From: Humidesulfovibrio sp.
Lineage (GTDB): Bacteria; Desulfobacterota; Desulfovibrionia; Desulfovibrionales; Desulfovibrionaceae
Assembly: GCA_031292175.1 (NCBI GenBank)
Contig: JARLHQ010000003.1
Coordinates: 1-64,000 of the forward strand
Direction of reading: 5' to 3'
Length of the DNA stretch: 64,000 nucleotides
Below are positions 16,348-26,975 of this stretch, one piece after another. Under the pieces are notes generated by a model. The model did no database searches and was not told where the DNA came from. It saw only the letters and a program-made list of their open reading frames with translations. Positions within the stretch are counted from its first letter, which is position 1. Each line of letters starts with the position of its first letter. A program made the translations under genes and the position numbers.

Positions 16348-18216
<1,869 letters not shown>

Positions 18217-18220
18217 ATCT

Positions 18221-18724
18221 ATGACGAAGCTGCCCATCCTGACCTACCCGGACCCGGTGCTGGCCAAGGTCGCCGCACGCGTGACCGAGATCACCCCGGA
18301 GATCGTCAAGCTCATTGAGGACATGACGCAGACCATGTACGAGAGCGACGGCGTGGGCCTGGCCGCGCCCCAGGTGGGCGCGAGCATCCGGCTCATCACC
18401 CTCGACGAGACCGGCCCCAAGGAGCGCAAGAGCCCCATGGTGGTGCTGAACCCGGTCATCACGGAGTGCTCGGGCTCCAAGGAATCCGAGGAATCCTGCC
18501 TGAGCCTGCCCACGTTCTCCTGCAAGGTGAAGCGCTATGAGTGCGTCACTGTGACGGGCCTGAACGAGAAGGGCGCGGATATCGAAATCAAGGCCGAGGG
18601 CCTGCTTGCGGTGATCCTGCAGCACGAGATGGACCACCTGGAAGGCAAAACCCTGATCGACCACGCGAGCCGCCTCAAGCGAACCATGTACGACAGCAAG
18701 GTCAAGAAATGGCGCAAGGACTAA
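18221..18724 (+). CDS. def: Peptide deformylase
   Basis: The 167-residue metallo-enzyme removes the formyl group from nascent N-terminal Met. The three motifs are present: GVGLAAPQVG (44-53), ESCLS (91-95, Cys93 a metal ligand, with Ser in place of the usual Gly) and HEMDH (135-139, His135 and His139 as ligands with catalytic Glu136). Residues 66-90 form a slightly longer loop than in E. coli Def. It begins four bases after aspS and overlaps fmt, its functional partner: Fmt adds the formyl group and Def removes it. Confidence 0.95.
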   Translation: MTKLPILTYPDPVLAKVAARVTEITPEIVKLIEDMTQTMYESDGVGLAAPQVGASIRLITLDETGPKERKSPMVVLNPVITECSGSKESEESCLSLPTFSCKVKRYECVTVTGLNEKGADIEIKAEGLLAVILQHEMDHLEGKTLIDHASRLKRTMYDSKVKKWRKD

Positions 18725-19752
18725 CTGTTGCGGACCCCCTCGGCGGAGACATCGATCTCAAGAACGCGGGGCCGGAGCAGAATTACCCGAAGCCGCCCCT
18801 GCGCATCGTGTTCATGGGCACCCCGGACTTCGCCGCCGAGAGCTTGCGTGCGCTCCTCGACTGGCCCGGTGCGGAGGTTCTGTGCGCCTACACCCAGCCC
18901 GACCGCCCCTGCGGACGCGGGCAGGAGTGCACGCCCTCACCGGTGAAACGCCTGGCCCTGGAGCACGGCCTCGAGGTGCGTCAGCCGCTCAACTTCAAGG
19001 ATCCAGCGGACGTGGCCACGCTGGCCACGCTCGACTTCGACGTGCTGGTGGTGGCGGCCTACGGGCTCATCCTGCCCCAGGCCGTGCTCGACACGCCGAA
19101 GCGCATGCCCATCAACGTCCACGCCAGCCTGCTGCCGCGCTGGCGCGGCGCCGCGCCCATTCAGCGCTGCCTTGAGGCCGGGGACCTGGTCACGGGCATC
19201 ACGATCATGAAGATGGAGCTGGGGCTCGACTCCGGGCCGATCCTGCTGCAGCGCGCTCTGCGCATCGGCGACGCCGACCACGCTGGCATTCTGCACGACG
19301 AGCTGGCCGAAATGGGCGCGGAGGCCTTGCTGGACGCCCTGTCCCGCCTGCCCCAGGGGGGGCTGATGCTGCTGCCCCAGGACGAAGGCCGCGTGACCCA
19401 GGCGCCCAAGCTGCGCAAGGATGAAGGACTCATCAACTGGGCCCTGCCCGCCGAGAAGCTACACAACCATATCCGGGCCATGCACCCCTGGCCGGGCGCG
19501 TTCTTCGACTGGGAGCAGACGCCCGGCAAACTGCTGCGCCTGAACATCGAGCCGGGCGCGGTGGGCGGGGATCTGCCCGCTGGCGTTACGCCCGGCACAA
19601 TCCTGGGCTTGGTGTCCACGGAACAGGGCCAGCGCCTGGCCATCGCCACGGCGGACAAGGCCTATCTCGTCCCGCGCCTCACCCCGCGGGGCAAGAAGCC
19701 CCAGGACGCCCAGGCCTTCGCCTGCGGCTATCTCAAAGTCTGCCAGGGCTGA
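18709..19752 (+). CDS. fmt: Methionyl-tRNA formyltransferase
   Basis: The protein uses 10-formyl-tetrahydrofolate to formylate initiator Met-tRNA. The core is clear: RIVFMGTPDFAAESL, the SLLPRWRGAAPIQR signature, and TGITIMKMELGLDSGPIL. The start is uncertain. The ATG at 18709 overlaps def by 16 bases and gives 347 residues, about 28 more than the family's normal N-terminus, which corresponds to roughly 18799; no ATG or strong ribosome site occurs between. Either a translationally coupled ATG with an N-terminal extension or a TTG near 18727 is used. The C-terminal domain ends in the usual region (GYLKVCQG). Confidence 0.9.
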   Translation: MAQGLTVADPLGGDIDLKNAGPEQNYPKPPLRIVFMGTPDFAAESLRALLDWPGAEVLCAYTQPDRPCGRGQECTPSPVKRLALEHGLEVRQPLNFKDPADVATLATLDFDVLVVAAYGLILPQAVLDTPKRMPINVHASLLPRWRGAAPIQRCLEAGDLVTGITIMKMELGLDSGPILLQRALRIGDADHAGILHDELAEMGAEALLDALSRLPQGGLMLLPQDEGRVTQAPKLRKDEGLINWALPAEKLHNHIRAMHPWPGAFFDWEQTPGKLLRLNIEPGAVGGDLPAGVTPGTILGLVSTEQGQRLAIATADKAYLVPRLTPRGKKPQDAQAFACGYLKVCQG

Positions 19753-19775
19753 TCGGCCCAGGCCGGAGGACTCGC

Positions 19776-20543
19776 GTGGACGGCACCAGCGGCAGCACTT
19801 CGCGCAAGCGGCTGTTCATCGGGCTCATCGGGGGCAGCTGCGCCCTGCTCTGCACCCTGCTGGTGCTCCTGTGGGTCGTCCCCTACATCGGGCTCAAAAA
19901 ACTGCACCCCTACGCCCCGCTGATGCTGGGCGTGCTGGTCGGCCTAGCGCTGGTGCTGGTGCTCTGGGCCTGTCTGGGCCTGCTCTTGAGCATCGTCGTG
20001 CACCGCCCGCTGCCACTCACCGGCCGGATGCGTGGGCTGACGATCAAGTTCCTGCTGCCCCTCATGAGCCTGCTGGGCCGTTCGCTCGGCATCTCCAAGG
20101 AGGACATCCACACCTCCTTCATCAAGGTGAACAACGAATTGGTGCTGCGCGAAATGGACCGTTTCCCGCCGCACAAGATTCTCCTGCTCATGCCCCACTG
20201 CTTGCAGAACAGCCGCTGCGACATGCGGCTCACCTACGACATCGACAACTGCAAGCGCTGCGGCCGATGCCCCATCACGGGCCTGCTGGCCCTGCGCGAC
20301 CGCTACGGCGTACATCTGGCCATCGCCACGGGGGGCACCATCGCCCGGCGCATCGTGACCCAGAAGCGGCCCGGCATGATCATCGCCGTGGCCTGCTACC
20401 GCGACCTCTCCAGCGGCATTCAGGACACGTACCCGCTGCCGGTGTTCGGCGTGCTGAACGAGCGGCCCAACGGCCCCTGCCTGGACACCACCGTGCCCCT
20501 GGACCGGCTGGAGGCAGCACTCCTGCGCTTTCTTAAGGACTAG
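19776..20543 (+). CDS. DUF116 family membrane-associated Cys-rich protein
   Basis: The 255-residue protein has two N-terminal membrane helices (about 12-36 and 45-72) and a cytoplasmic DUF116 domain with a Cys cluster: LMPHCLQNSRCDMR, then DNCKRCGRCP, and later a lone Cys in VACYRD. The pattern suggests metal or Fe-S binding. DUF116 genes often follow fmt or other translation genes in Deltaproteobacteria; the function is unknown and a role in tRNA or lipid biology is only a guess. Start GTG with CCGGAGG upstream. The gene is 23 bases after fmt and is the probable end of the operon. Confidence 0.75.
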   Translation: MDGTSGSTSRKRLFIGLIGGSCALLCTLLVLLWVVPYIGLKKLHPYAPLMLGVLVGLALVLVLWACLGLLLSIVVHRPLPLTGRMRGLTIKFLLPLMSLLGRSLGISKEDIHTSFIKVNNELVLREMDRFPPHKILLLMPHCLQNSRCDMRLTYDIDNCKRCGRCPITGLLALRDRYGVHLAIATGGTIARRIVTQKRPGMIIAVACYRDLSSGIQDTYPLPVFGVLNERPNGPCLDTTVPLDRLEAALLRFLKD

Positions 20544-20583
20544 CCCGCCAGCACCCCGCACCGGCACAACATGAGGCGCCCTC

Positions 20584-21507
20584 TTGGAATTGCGCAACGT
20601 CAAAACCTTTGTGTCCGTTGCCGGACTCCTGAGCTTCCGCCGGGCGGCGGCGGTGCTGAACTATGCCCCGTCCACCGTCTCCGCGCAGATCCTGGCCCTT
20701 GAGGAGGAACTGCAGCTCAAGCTGTTCGACCGCCTGGAGAAGGGCATACGACTCACTGAGGCGGGCGGCCGTTTTTTGCCCTATGCGCTGAAGTTGCTGG
20801 ATCTGGCCCAGGAGAGCATTGCGGCCGCAGCGGACGAACACGCGAGCACGGGGATGCTCACCGTGCGCATTCCGGAGACACTCGCAGCCTTCCGTTTTCC
20901 GGTCCTGCTGCACCAATTCCGAAGGGAGCACACCTCGGTCGCTTTGCGTCTGCGAGGAAGCTCGACGCATGACGTGCAGCGGTACCTGGAGAAGGGGCTC
21001 GATCTGGCTTTTCTGGTCGGCGAGGCCAAGAAAATGGAGAATTGCCAAATTGAACACATCGGCAACGAGGAATTGGTGCTGACCGGGCATGTTTCGGATT
21101 GGGGCGCCGGACCGGGGCAGGTCGCAGCGGCCGACTTGGCTGGCCGGTTGCTGCTCTGCGCCTCCTCGGACTCCGCGGGCCGCGACGCCCTGGAACAGCT
21201 TCTTGCCCAGCAGGACGTGCGGGGCAATGTTTGGATCGACTTCAGCAGCCTCACCGCCCTGAAAAACACGCTTGCGGCCGCGCCCCACGCCTGTGCGGTC
21301 CTGCCCCGCATAGCCCTCCGCCAGGAGCTGGAATCGGGCTCTCTTTGCGAACTGACCCTGCAAGGGCTGCCGGGCCGACTGCCGGTCAACATGGTGTGGC
21401 ATCGTGAGAAATGGCTTTCGCCATCCCTCACGTGCCTCATGGAGCTGTTCAGGAACGCCTGGGAAAAGACCTCCCCGGAAGCGGAGCGGCCCCCAGCGCG
21501 GGCTTAG
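20584..21507 (+). CDS. LysR-family transcriptional regulator
   Basis: The 307-residue regulator has the N-terminal winged helix-turn-helix (ELRNVKTFVSVAGLLSFRRAA, recognition helix near TVSAQILALEEEL) and a C-terminal effector-binding domain beginning at TVRIPETL. It is likely to start at a TTG (20584) with GAGG upstream; alternatives downstream would remove part of the DNA-binding domain. LysR proteins usually control an adjacent divergent gene, but the neighbour here (C_GCAxxG_C_C protein) is convergent and overlaps the last 4 bases, so the target is not evident. The effector is unknown. Confidence 0.85.
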   Translation: MELRNVKTFVSVAGLLSFRRAAAVLNYAPSTVSAQILALEEELQLKLFDRLEKGIRLTEAGGRFLPYALKLLDLAQESIAAAADEHASTGMLTVRIPETLAAFRFPVLLHQFRREHTSVALRLRGSSTHDVQRYLEKGLDLAFLVGEAKKMENCQIEHIGNEELVLTGHVSDWGAGPGQVAAADLAGRLLLCASSDSAGRDALEQLLAQQDVRGNVWIDFSSLTALKNTLAAAPHACAVLPRIALRQELESGSLCELTLQGLPGRLPVNMVWHREKWLSPSLTCLMELFRNAWEKTSPEAERPPARA

Positions 21508-21950
21508 TCCGCAGCGCTCAGGTTTTCGGCAAGATAGCGCGCCACGAAGACGAGGCAGTCTTTGCAAGGCAGGTTGAGAAAGCCCGTTTCTATCGCTCTG
21601 TTGCGACCATCCTCCGTGCTGATGTCGAGGCCCAGGACATCCACACAGGTGATGCTGCCGAAGCGTCCCCGGAATTCCTCCACCAGCTCCTGAACGCCTC
21701 CCAGGCAGGCGAGAAAGTCCTGATCCGGGCTGTTGCGCCCGCGTGCCAGCCCCAGGGCCATGGCGCCACCAGTCAGCGTGCCACAGACATTGGCCGTGCC
21801 GCCAATTCCAGCGCCCAACCCGGTCGCAATGGCCGGCAGGTGCTCCCAGGTGATGCCCAGATAATCGGCCGCGCCTTTGAGCACGCTTTCCGAACACAGG
21901 TATCCGCTCTCCATATTCCTGACGATGGTCTCTTCGAGAGTGTGAGGCAT
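21504..21950 (-). CDS. C_GCAxxG_C_C family redox protein
   Basis: The 148-residue protein fits the C_GCAxxG_C_C family, named after its spaced Cys: here GYLCSESV (first Cys), GLGAGIGGTANVCGTLTGG (second, the typical glycine-rich GC motif), then ITCVDVLG and NLPCKDCLVF. The conserved Cys and Gly suggest a redox-active or metal-binding role; no reaction is established. The gene overlaps the 3' end of the lysR gene tail-to-tail by 4 bases, so mutual antisense effects are possible. GGAG is seen upstream in the minus sense (AAGGAGTTTGC). Confidence 0.8.
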   Translation of the reverse strand: MPHTLEETIVRNMESGYLCSESVLKGAADYLGITWEHLPAIATGLGAGIGGTANVCGTLTGGAMALGLARGRNSPDQDFLACLGGVQELVEEFRGRFGSITCVDVLGLDISTEDGRNRAIETGFLNLPCKDCLVFVARYLAENLSAAD

Positions 21951-22204
21951 TGCAAACTCCTTGCTGATGGGTATGGCGGCATGCGCCGGATCAGGAGCCC
22001 CATAGCCCGAAGCGAAGTTTGCTGGCGAACGATTTGAATTGAGGAGGGTGTTCGGCTTGGCCGATCAATCCGAACGCCCCCTTGCGCCAGGGAACGAGTG
22101 GGGGACAGCGCGGCTGCCGTACGCGGAGCAGCCCGCCAGGAAAGAACGGCGGGGAAGAAAGTCGGGGCCCTTGGCCTCAGAGCTGCGGGGGGATGCGGCA
22201 AACG

Positions 22205-22235
22205 AAAAGGGCCGAACCCTTTCGAGTTCGGCCCT
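22205..22235 (-). terminator. Terminator of the tRNA-Val/tRNA-Asp transcript
   Basis: On the minus strand AGGGCCGAAC pairs with GTTCGGCCCT around an 8-base loop and is followed by TTTT. It lies 9 bases beyond the CCA end of tRNA-Asp. Confidence 0.85.
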
Positions 22236-22243
22236 GACAGTGC

Positions 22244-22320
22244 TGGCGGAGCGGACGAGACTTGAACTCGCGCCCTCCGACGTGACAGGCCGGCGTTATA
22301 ACCAACTTAACTACCGCTCC
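22244..22320 (-). tRNA. tRNA-Asp (anticodon GTC)
   Basis: On the minus strand the 77-base sequence has the acceptor arm GGAGCGG/CCGCTCC, the anticodon loop CTGTCAC (GTC), a GTTCAAGTC T-loop and an encoded 3' CCA. It lies 12 bases downstream of tRNA-Val and ends at the hairpin. Confidence 0.95.
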
Positions 22321-22332
22321 GCACTGTTATCG

Positions 22333-22408
22333 TGGTAGGCGGAACAGGGCTCGAACCTGTGACCTCCGGCTTGTAAGGCCGATGCTCTTCCAGCTGAGCT
22401 ATCCGCCC
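22333..22408 (-). tRNA. tRNA-Val (anticodon TAC)
   Basis: On the minus strand the 76-base sequence has the acceptor arm GGGCGGA/TCCGCCT (a G-U pair at position 1), the anticodon loop CTTACAA (TAC), the T-loop GGTTCGAGCC and an encoded CCA. A TTGACA-like -35 (plus-strand 22515-22520) lies upstream in the 158-base gap before the methyltransferase gene; a matching -10 is weak. Confidence 0.95.
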
Positions 22409-22566
22409 GGAGTCATTCGAGCGCCCTGTTCAAAGCGTTTCCAGAAGCTGTTCCGGCTGCGCTTTCCTTGGCTGCCCGCCACGGAGAAATTGCTTTGCCA
22501 CCATCGGGCCCGGCTGTCAAAGGATTTTTGCAAAAAATTTTAGCCAGAGACCTTTTCGCGTCCCGT

Positions 22567-23916
22567 TTAACGGTCCGACCACAGCAGGCGCCGCCCCTTC
22601 CGCGTAAGCCAACCAAGCGGTAATCCACGAAAATACAACCCGACGAGGCCGCCACCGTCCTTGTCGCCACGCTTGCGCTCGGGACCAGCCCCAAATTCCA
22701 GGCTACGCCCCGCCAAAAGGTCCAGGATGGCAGCTGGCTCGTCTACGTCCAATCGCCGGGACGCCGACAGTTCCGCGGCCTGCGGCATGAGCATCCGCGT
22801 GCGCGCCGCAGCGGCGAAGCGGCCGCCCTGCATCTGTCCCAGCAAAAAGCCCTGCCAGCGCTGTCCCCCGCTTCCCAGACCCGCCATTTCGCAAAGGTCC
22901 AGGGCCGCCTGGTGCAGAAAATACGCCTTGCCGCCAAACGCGCGCACCTCGCCCGGTGGCAGGGCGACGAGGTTTACACCGGCGGCGAGCGCTTCGGCGC
23001 GTTCGCGCGCGGTCAAGGCTTGGCCGCCCAGGGGCGCAAGATCTTCACCGGAGGGTGTAACCTCCTGCGCGTCGCGTGCGTCATGTTGAAAGCGGGCCAG
23101 AAAGAATCCCTGGCCGTTGCCGCCCGGTTCTTCCCCCCACCTCTGGTCCTGACAGCCCACCCGCAGAACTCCGTCCAGGCCTGTCAGGGCCAGCGGAACC
23201 GGCGCAAACCCTTCCGGTTCCGGCAAGGCGTCGATCTTAAGCGGCAAGCGTTCCAAAGCCCAGGCCACCTGTTCCTCGTTCTCGCGAATATTGGTGGTGC
23301 AGGTGGAATACATGAGCCGCCCGCCGGGCTTGAGCAACTCCGCCGCCCGCGCAAGCAGAAGCCGCTGCAACCGCACCAGGGTTTCAGCCTTTTCCGGCGT
23401 CCAGACCTCAAGCACGCGCGGATTCTTGTCCACGGTCCCCCAGCCGCTGCACGGTGGATCAAGCAGGATGGCGTCGAAGCTCCCGGGCGCCAGCGCCAGG
23501 TGCTGGCTTTCCACACCGATGGTGGCCGCGTTCACCGCCCCCATGCGCCGCAGGTTTTGCCGCAGTGTGGCCAAGCGGTCGCGCGAGGCCTCGGCTGCGA
23601 GCACAAAGCCCTCAGGCCCCACGAGCCCGGCCAGAATGCCCGTTTTCCCGCCGGGGCTGGCGCACATGTCCAGGCACCTGCTGCCCGCGCGCGCATCCAA
23701 AAGCACTGGCGGCAGCATGGACGAGCGGTCCTGAATGTAGATCAGGCCGAAAGATGCGGCCAGGGATGAACCCAGCGGAAACGGTTCGCGCTCCAGGCGG
23801 CGCGCTGCCGCGAAAAACGGTTCCGGGCTGAAGGCGAAGCCCTGGGCCGCGAGTAAGGCCTCAACGAGGGGGCGCTGGTCCGGCGTGGTGGTGATGCGGA
23901 AGGTGCGGGTCTGCAT
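22567..23916 (-). CDS. NOL1/NOP2/Sun (RsmB/RsmF-type) RNA cytosine-C5 methyltransferase
   Basis: The 449-residue protein has the SAM-binding motif CASPGGKT (85-92), the motif IV LLDPPCSGWG (Cys156) and the catalytic STCT motif (Cys206), both of the two Cys of the family. The C-terminal third (about 300-449) is a PUA-like RNA-binding region. This arrangement is closest to RsmF-type rRNA m5C methyltransferases; the target position cannot be told from sequence. The ATG gives an N-terminus starting with a small RNA-binding segment; a far longer frame continues upstream through an unrelated antisense region and is rejected. Confidence 0.85.
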   Translation of the reverse strand: MQTRTFRITTTPDQRPLVEALLAAQGFAFSPEPFFAAARRLEREPFPLGSSLAASFGLIYIQDRSSMLPPVLLDARAGSRCLDMCASPGGKTGILAGLVGPEGFVLAAEASRDRLATLRQNLRRMGAVNAATIGVESQHLALAPGSFDAILLDPPCSGWGTVDKNPRVLEVWTPEKAETLVRLQRLLLARAAELLKPGGRLMYSTCTTNIRENEEQVAWALERLPLKIDALPEPEGFAPVPLALTGLDGVLRVGCQDQRWGEEPGGNGQGFFLARFQHDARDAQEVTPSGEDLAPLGGQALTARERAEALAAGVNLVALPPGEVRAFGGKAYFLHQAALDLCEMAGLGSGGQRWQGFLLGQMQGGRFAAAARTRMLMPQAAELSASRRLDVDEPAAILDLLAGRSLEFGAGPERKRGDKDGGGLVGLYFRGLPLGWLTRKGRRLLWSDR

Positions 23917-24009
23917 GGGAGGGGCATAGCGCGCCTGCGGCGCCTTGGCAACGCGTCCGCGCCGTGCTTTTCCGCTCCAGTCCTGGCCTGGGACGCACCA
24001 AGGTTTCTT

Positions 24010-24037
24010 TTGCAAGCCGCATTTGATGATGTTATTT
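24010..24037 (+). promoter_or_regulatory. Candidate promoter of the TolB-like/FG-GAP gene
   Basis: TTGCAA (24010-24015) and TTATTT (24032-24037) are 16 bases apart, upstream of GAGGAGG (24090-24095 region) and the ATG at 24103. Confidence 0.35.
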
Positions 24038-24102
24038 ACCCGGCACGCGGTTGAAAAGCCGCAGGAAGAGCAAACCCATCGCCCCCCGTGAGGAGGATTC
24101 TC

Positions 24103-25791
24103 ATGTCCATGAAACGTCTGACCATCTTGGCGCTCCTCTGCTTCGCCCTGGCCATTCCGGCCCTGGCCCAAGCGCAGGCCAAGACCGCCCACTCTTTCGC
24201 AGTGCTGCCCTTCAAGGTCAACAATGCGAAATACCAGTATCTCAGCAAAGGCGCTCAGGCCCCTGTCACCAACCGTCTGACTTGGCTCGGCTACTTCGAG
24301 CCCGTGGCGGAGGACAAGATCGCCCCCGCCGGCGGCCACTTGCCCGCTAGCGCCGCCGAGGCCCAGTCCATGATGGGCCTCATCGGGGCGGACTATCTTG
24401 TCGTCGGCAACCTGGACTTCCAGGACAACGACAAGCAGATCAACGTGGAGCTCAAGATCTACGACCGCCTGGGCAAAACCTGGGCCAAGTCCTCCACTGT
24501 GCCCATGGAGGGGCTGCTGCCCGCACTTGAGCGCCTGAGCAACGACGCGCGTGCGGAGGTGTTCAAACGCCCCGGCGAGGACGCCAAGACTGCCGAGCGC
24601 AAAGAGGCGCGCGCCGAGGCCCAGGCCAAGATGCCCGTGCCCAAAAATTCCGACTTTGTCGTCGGCGATACCGGCGAAGCCCCGATGGGTCCCGCTGGCG
24701 GCCCGGTGATGAACCCGCAGTTCCGCTACGAGGGCGGCGCCGAGACTCCGGGCCGCTGGCAGAGCCAGAGCCTGCGCTTTGCCTCCGTGAGCATGGCTGT
24801 GGGCGACTTCGTGGGTGACAAGAAAAACCGCGTCATCATCGCCGGAACCAACACCCTCTATGCCTACGAATTCTTCCAGAATACCCTGAAGCCCCTTGGC
24901 GAATACAAGCTCGGTCCGCGCATCAAGCTGCTGCGCGTCAGCCTCCTGGACCTGAACCACGACGGCAAGGCCGAGATCATCGCCACCGGCCTCGACGATC
25001 CCGAGGGCAACGCCCAACCGCGCAGCTTCATCCTGAACTTCAACAACGGCAAGTTTGAAAACTTCATGCCGCCGCAGAAGATGTACCTTTCCGTGGTGCG
25101 TACGCCGCCCACCAACCAGCCGACCCTGCTGGGCCAGCGCAAGGGCAACCACGGCCCCTTCGAGGAATCTGGCGTGAGCGAAATGTTCTACCAGGATGGC
25201 AGTCTCCAGCCCGTGCGCAGACTGCATCTGCCCAGCATCGCCAACCTCTTTAACTTCGCCTACCTGCCCGAGGGCAACACGGATAAAATCGTGGTGCTGA
25301 ACGAGTACAGCTACATGAAGGTCTTCACCCAGGAGCTTGAGGCCCAGTTCACTCAGGAGGAAGGCTACAACAGCTCAAGCAACTACGTCATCATCGACGA
25401 GCGCCTGCCGGGTATGGACATGGGCACGCGGGACACGGGCGTGGAGGATTTCTACTACGTGCCCATCCGCATGCTCCCCGTGTCCTTCGATTCGCGCGGC
25501 AAGTATGAGTTGCTGGTCAACAAGGACATCTCCGTGGCTTCGCAGATCTTCACGAAGTTCCGCCGCTTCTCCCAGGGCGAAGTGCAGTCCCTGTTCTGGG
25601 ACGGCGTGGGCATGAGCATGGCCTGGAAGACGCGGCGCATCAAGGGCACCGTTGTGGACCTCGGCCTTGAAGACCTGAAGAACGACGGCAAGAAGCAGCT
25701 CATCGTCTGCCTCAACAGCTATTCCGGGGCCATCGGTGAGAGCGCGGAGAAGACCGTGATCGTGACCTATGAACTGGACTCCGGCAAGTAG
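24103..25791 (+). CDS. Exported TolB-like + FG-GAP/VCBS repeat protein
   Basis: The 562-residue protein has a Sec signal peptide (about 1-27, cut after ALAQAQA). Residues 30-165 look like a TolB N-terminal/FlgO-type domain: AVLPF, then GADYLVVGNLDF and ELKIYDRLGKTW. After a charged Ala-rich linker, residues 230-562 contain FG-GAP/VCBS-type motifs (VSLLDLNHDGKAEIIATGLDD; LGLEDLKNDGKKQLIVCLN) typical of beta-propeller proteins, often with Ca-binding DxDxDG-like loops. The function is unknown; a periplasmic or envelope role is inferred. GAGGAGG sits 5-7 bases before the ATG. It ends at a strong G+C hairpin. Confidence 0.7.
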   Translation: MSMKRLTILALLCFALAIPALAQAQAKTAHSFAVLPFKVNNAKYQYLSKGAQAPVTNRLTWLGYFEPVAEDKIAPAGGHLPASAAEAQSMMGLIGADYLVVGNLDFQDNDKQINVELKIYDRLGKTWAKSSTVPMEGLLPALERLSNDARAEVFKRPGEDAKTAERKEARAEAQAKMPVPKNSDFVVGDTGEAPMGPAGGPVMNPQFRYEGGAETPGRWQSQSLRFASVSMAVGDFVGDKKNRVIIAGTNTLYAYEFFQNTLKPLGEYKLGPRIKLLRVSLLDLNHDGKAEIIATGLDDPEGNAQPRSFILNFNNGKFENFMPPQKMYLSVVRTPPTNQPTLLGQRKGNHGPFEESGVSEMFYQDGSLQPVRRLHLPSIANLFNFAYLPEGNTDKIVVLNEYSYMKVFTQELEAQFTQEEGYNSSSNYVIIDERLPGMDMGTRDTGVEDFYYVPIRMLPVSFDSRGKYELLVNKDISVASQIFTKFRRFSQGEVQSLFWDGVGMSMAWKTRRIKGTVVDLGLEDLKNDGKKQLIVCLNSYSGAIGESAEKTVIVTYELDSGK

Positions 25792-25801
25792 TCCAACACG
25801 C

Positions 25802-25831
25802 GGGGCCGGGGAGGATTCTCCCCCCGGCCCC
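25802..25831 (+). terminator. G+C hairpin after the FG-GAP gene
   Basis: GGGGCCGGGGAGGA pairs with TCCCCCCGGCCCC around a TTC loop with one bulged A. No T run follows. It separates the FG-GAP gene from the pseudouridine synthase gene. Confidence 0.6.
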
Positions 25832-25861
25832 GCCTTCCCCACCGCCCCCACGTCAACCGCC

Positions 25862-26890
25862 ATGCCCGCATCGGACACCCCGGACACTGCCCCCCAGGCC
25901 GAAGCCCCCCGCGCCCCCTTGGTGGTGAGCCCGGAGGAGGCCGGCCAAAAGCTGTTGCAGTTTCTCCAGCGCCGCCTGGGCCGTGAAGTACCGGGATCGG
26001 CCCTTTTGCGCATCATCCGCACGGGAGAGGTCCGGGTGGACGGCGGCCGAAAGAAGCCCTTCTTCCGGCTTTCCGCCGGGCAGGAGGTGCGTGTGCCGCC
26101 GCTGGCCCGCACCCTGAACGCCACAACACCAGCGGCCCCGTCCGCGCAATCCCCCACGGCGCTTGGCCCGACGCCCGGGCTGGACCTGCTCTTCGAGTCC
26201 CCCGGCTATGTGGCCGTGCGCAAGCCCGCCGGGCTGTGCTCCCACGCGGGCACCCGGCACAAGGACTCCGTGGCCGACCGCCTGAAGGCCCTCTACGCCG
26301 GGGCCCCTTTCGTGCCGGTGCTGACCCACCGGCTGGACAAAGACACCTCCGGCATCCTGCTGGCGGCCAAGAGTTACACTGAACTGCGCCGCCTGAACGA
26401 CCTCTTCGCCAGCCGGGGCGTGGCCAAGACCTATCTGGCCTGGGTGGATGGGCCCTGGCCCGGCAAGGGCCCGGAGATCATGGAGGACCGGCTCGACCGG
26501 CTTGATCTGGCGCAAGGGCAGGCCGACCGCAAAAAGGTGCTGCCCGCGGCCGGGGACGAGGGCAAGACCGCCCGCGCCGAAGTGCGCCCCCTGCTGCGCA
26601 AGCGCCAGGCGACATTGCTGCTGGTGCGCTTGTTCACCGGCCGCACGCACCAGATCCGCGTCCAGCTCTCCCTGCGCGGGCACCCGGTCATCAGCGACGC
26701 CGTCTATGGCCGCAAGGTGCGCGGCGTGCCCATGCTCCTGCATGCGCTCTGCCTGCGCCTGCCGGAACGCGCGCTCTTTTCGCCACCGGACTGGACCGGC
26801 CCCTTCACCCTGCCTCCGAGCCTGGTCGAAAAGCTCCGCGCGGACCTGACCCGCGAGCCGGACCCCGGCGCTCCACAGGATGCGGCCTAG
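25862..26890 (+). CDS. RluA-family pseudouridine synthase (RluC/RluD type)
   Basis: The 342-residue enzyme has an S4-like RNA-binding domain (about 20-85) and the RluA catalytic domain with the diagnostic HRLDKDTSG (catalytic Asp), GLCSH and the RTHQIRVQL signature. It converts uridines to pseudouridine in 23S rRNA or tRNA; the exact site needs family comparison. The start is uncertain: ATG 25862 lies beyond the hairpin but lacks a clear ribosome site, and an in-frame ATG at 25769 inside the previous gene would add 31 non-conserved residues. C-terminal residues after 320 are low-complexity Pro/Ala. Confidence 0.85.
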   Translation: MPASDTPDTAPQAEAPRAPLVVSPEEAGQKLLQFLQRRLGREVPGSALLRIIRTGEVRVDGGRKKPFFRLSAGQEVRVPPLARTLNATTPAAPSAQSPTALGPTPGLDLLFESPGYVAVRKPAGLCSHAGTRHKDSVADRLKALYAGAPFVPVLTHRLDKDTSGILLAAKSYTELRRLNDLFASRGVAKTYLAWVDGPWPGKGPEIMEDRLDRLDLAQGQADRKKVLPAAGDEGKTARAEVRPLLRKRQATLLLVRLFTGRTHQIRVQLSLRGHPVISDAVYGRKVRGVPMLLHALCLRLPERALFSPPDWTGPFTLPPSLVEKLRADLTREPDPGAPQDAA

Positions 26891-26975
26891 CCATTCTGGC
26901 CCTGTTTTTGCTATTCCCCTGACGTGGTTTTCAAACCCCGTCCATTTCCTGACGCCAGCGACAAGGAGCATGGTC

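Noticed and set aside
23917-25227. Upstream extension of the RsmF-like methyltransferase frame
   Set aside because: It runs antisense to the TolB-like/FG-GAP gene and contains no conserved domain.
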